Shown in pieces: positions 63,616-64,000 of a stretch of DNA of 64,000 bases. Origin of the DNA: Inediibacterium massiliense (GTDB lineage Bacteria; Bacillota; Clostridia; Peptostreptococcales; Thermotaleaceae). Under the pieces are notes generated by a model. The model had not been told where the DNA came from. It saw only the letters and a program-made list of their open reading frames with translations, and searched no databases. Numbering within the stretch: position 1 is the stretch's first letter; each line of letters opens with the position of its first letter. The stretch lies in assembly GCF_001282725.1 (NCBI RefSeq), contig NZ_LN876587.1, forward strand, positions 1,111,695 to 1,175,694. Reading direction: 5' to 3'. The position numbers and the translations under genes were made by a program.

Positions 63616-64000
63616 CTATTCTTCTATCCCTATTATCTTCATGAGATGTAATGCATTCCTTGTAGTAGAAATACCTGGTCTTAGTTTGTAATCAAAACAA
63701 ATCTGACCATCCTTATAATATTCTTGAAAATGGTAATTTTTAATTGTATTTTCCTGTTCTAGGATACCTAACTCAAGATCATGGGTTGATACAAGACCTA
63801 TAGCTCCATTATGCTGTAATTTTTTAATTAGCTTTTTTGCACCTATATGTCGATCATAGGAGTTTGTCCCTTTAAATATTTCATCCAGTAAGAAAAATAC
63901 TTGTGTATCTTCCTTAGTTGCCTTTACAATTTCTTTAATCCTCAATAGTTCTCCATAGAAAGAGGATATCCCTTTCTCAAGATTATCACTTATTCTCATA
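63616..64000 (-). CDS. MutS-like ATPase (partial)
   Basis: The visible 128 residues or so are the C-terminal part of a MutS family ATPase: Walker B region QVFFLLDEIFKGTNSYDRH, then GLVSTHDLELG and FDYKLRPGISTTRNAL. The N-terminal part lies beyond the right edge. The short clamp-less form suggests a MutS-related protein of the YshD/MutS2-like kind rather than true MutS. The family is secure; the subtype is not. Confidence 0.85.
   Translation of the reverse strand, partial: MRISDNLEKGISSFYGELLRIKEIVKATKEDTQVFFLLDEIFKGTNSYDRHIGAKKLIKKLQHNGAIGLVSTHDLELGILEQENTIKNYHFQEYYKDGQICFDYKLRPGISTTRNALHLMKIIGIEE

Overview
The window is AT-rich, low-GC DNA with strong AGGAGG-type ribosome binding sites, many rho-independent terminators and clostridial gene types: ferrous iron uptake without respiratory genes, bacteriohemerythrin, a second type II topoisomerase, ABC-F, a sigma-54-controlled acetoin dehydrogenase and ECF transport. 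It is best explained as chromosome of an anaerobic or microaerotolerant member of the Clostridia. No rRNA, tRNA or CRISPR array was seen.

Layout. 0-1.7 kb: the end of a CheY-like regulator and a sensorless hybrid histidine kinase. 2-11.5 kb: an exopolysaccharide locus that matches, gene for gene, the Bacillus subtilis ydaJKLMN / Listeria pss type. It has a GH8-like hydrolase (convergent), BcsB-like YdaN, glycosyltransferase YdaM, DUF2334 YdaL and a membrane-bound degenerate GGDEF receptor YdaK. Three extra upstream genes look like a Gtr-type lipid-linked sugar decoration module. 11.6-17.7 kb: a MATE exporter, then a Fur-box-controlled pair of half ABC transporters with an AraC regulator. 17.9-25.9 kb: lplA and the acetoin dehydrogenase genes acoA-acoB-acoC-acoL, with a clear sigma-54 promoter and acoR. 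26-32 kb: small genes, a cold shock protein, a chemoreceptor, bacteriohemerythrin and several uncharacterised proteins. 32-37 kb: a TraX-regulator-kinase operon and an ABC-F gene preceded by a textbook transcription attenuator. 37.5-45.7 kb: topoisomerase IV-like parE/parC, a methyltransferase, rtcB, a duplicated scrap of rtcB, and short dispersed repeats. 45.9-57.9 kb: an Opp/Nik-type metal-chelate importer split by an IS110 element, an ECF-type transporter of the MptS/Trep_Strep class, and two AraC regulators, with Fur boxes. 57.9-61.9 kb: an IS3 scrap, then feoB with its Cys-rich partner, feoA, a DtxR-type regulator and a divergent Fur homologue. 62.3-64 kb: an AraC/GyrI-like regulator and the end of a MutS-like gene.

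How it works together. Iron is the main theme of the right half: one good Fur box before the ABC pair, one before each of an AraC gene and fur itself, and a weaker one by the ECF operon; the feo genes carry a different, duplicated palindrome that fits the local DtxR protein. The left end is a c-di-GMP-type exopolysaccharide machine in which the control domain is a separate protein rather than a PilZ domain on the synthase. The aco operon plus lplA forms a self-contained acetoin catabolic unit. Start codons were moved inward from the longest reading frame wherever a ribosome binding site clearly decided the matter.
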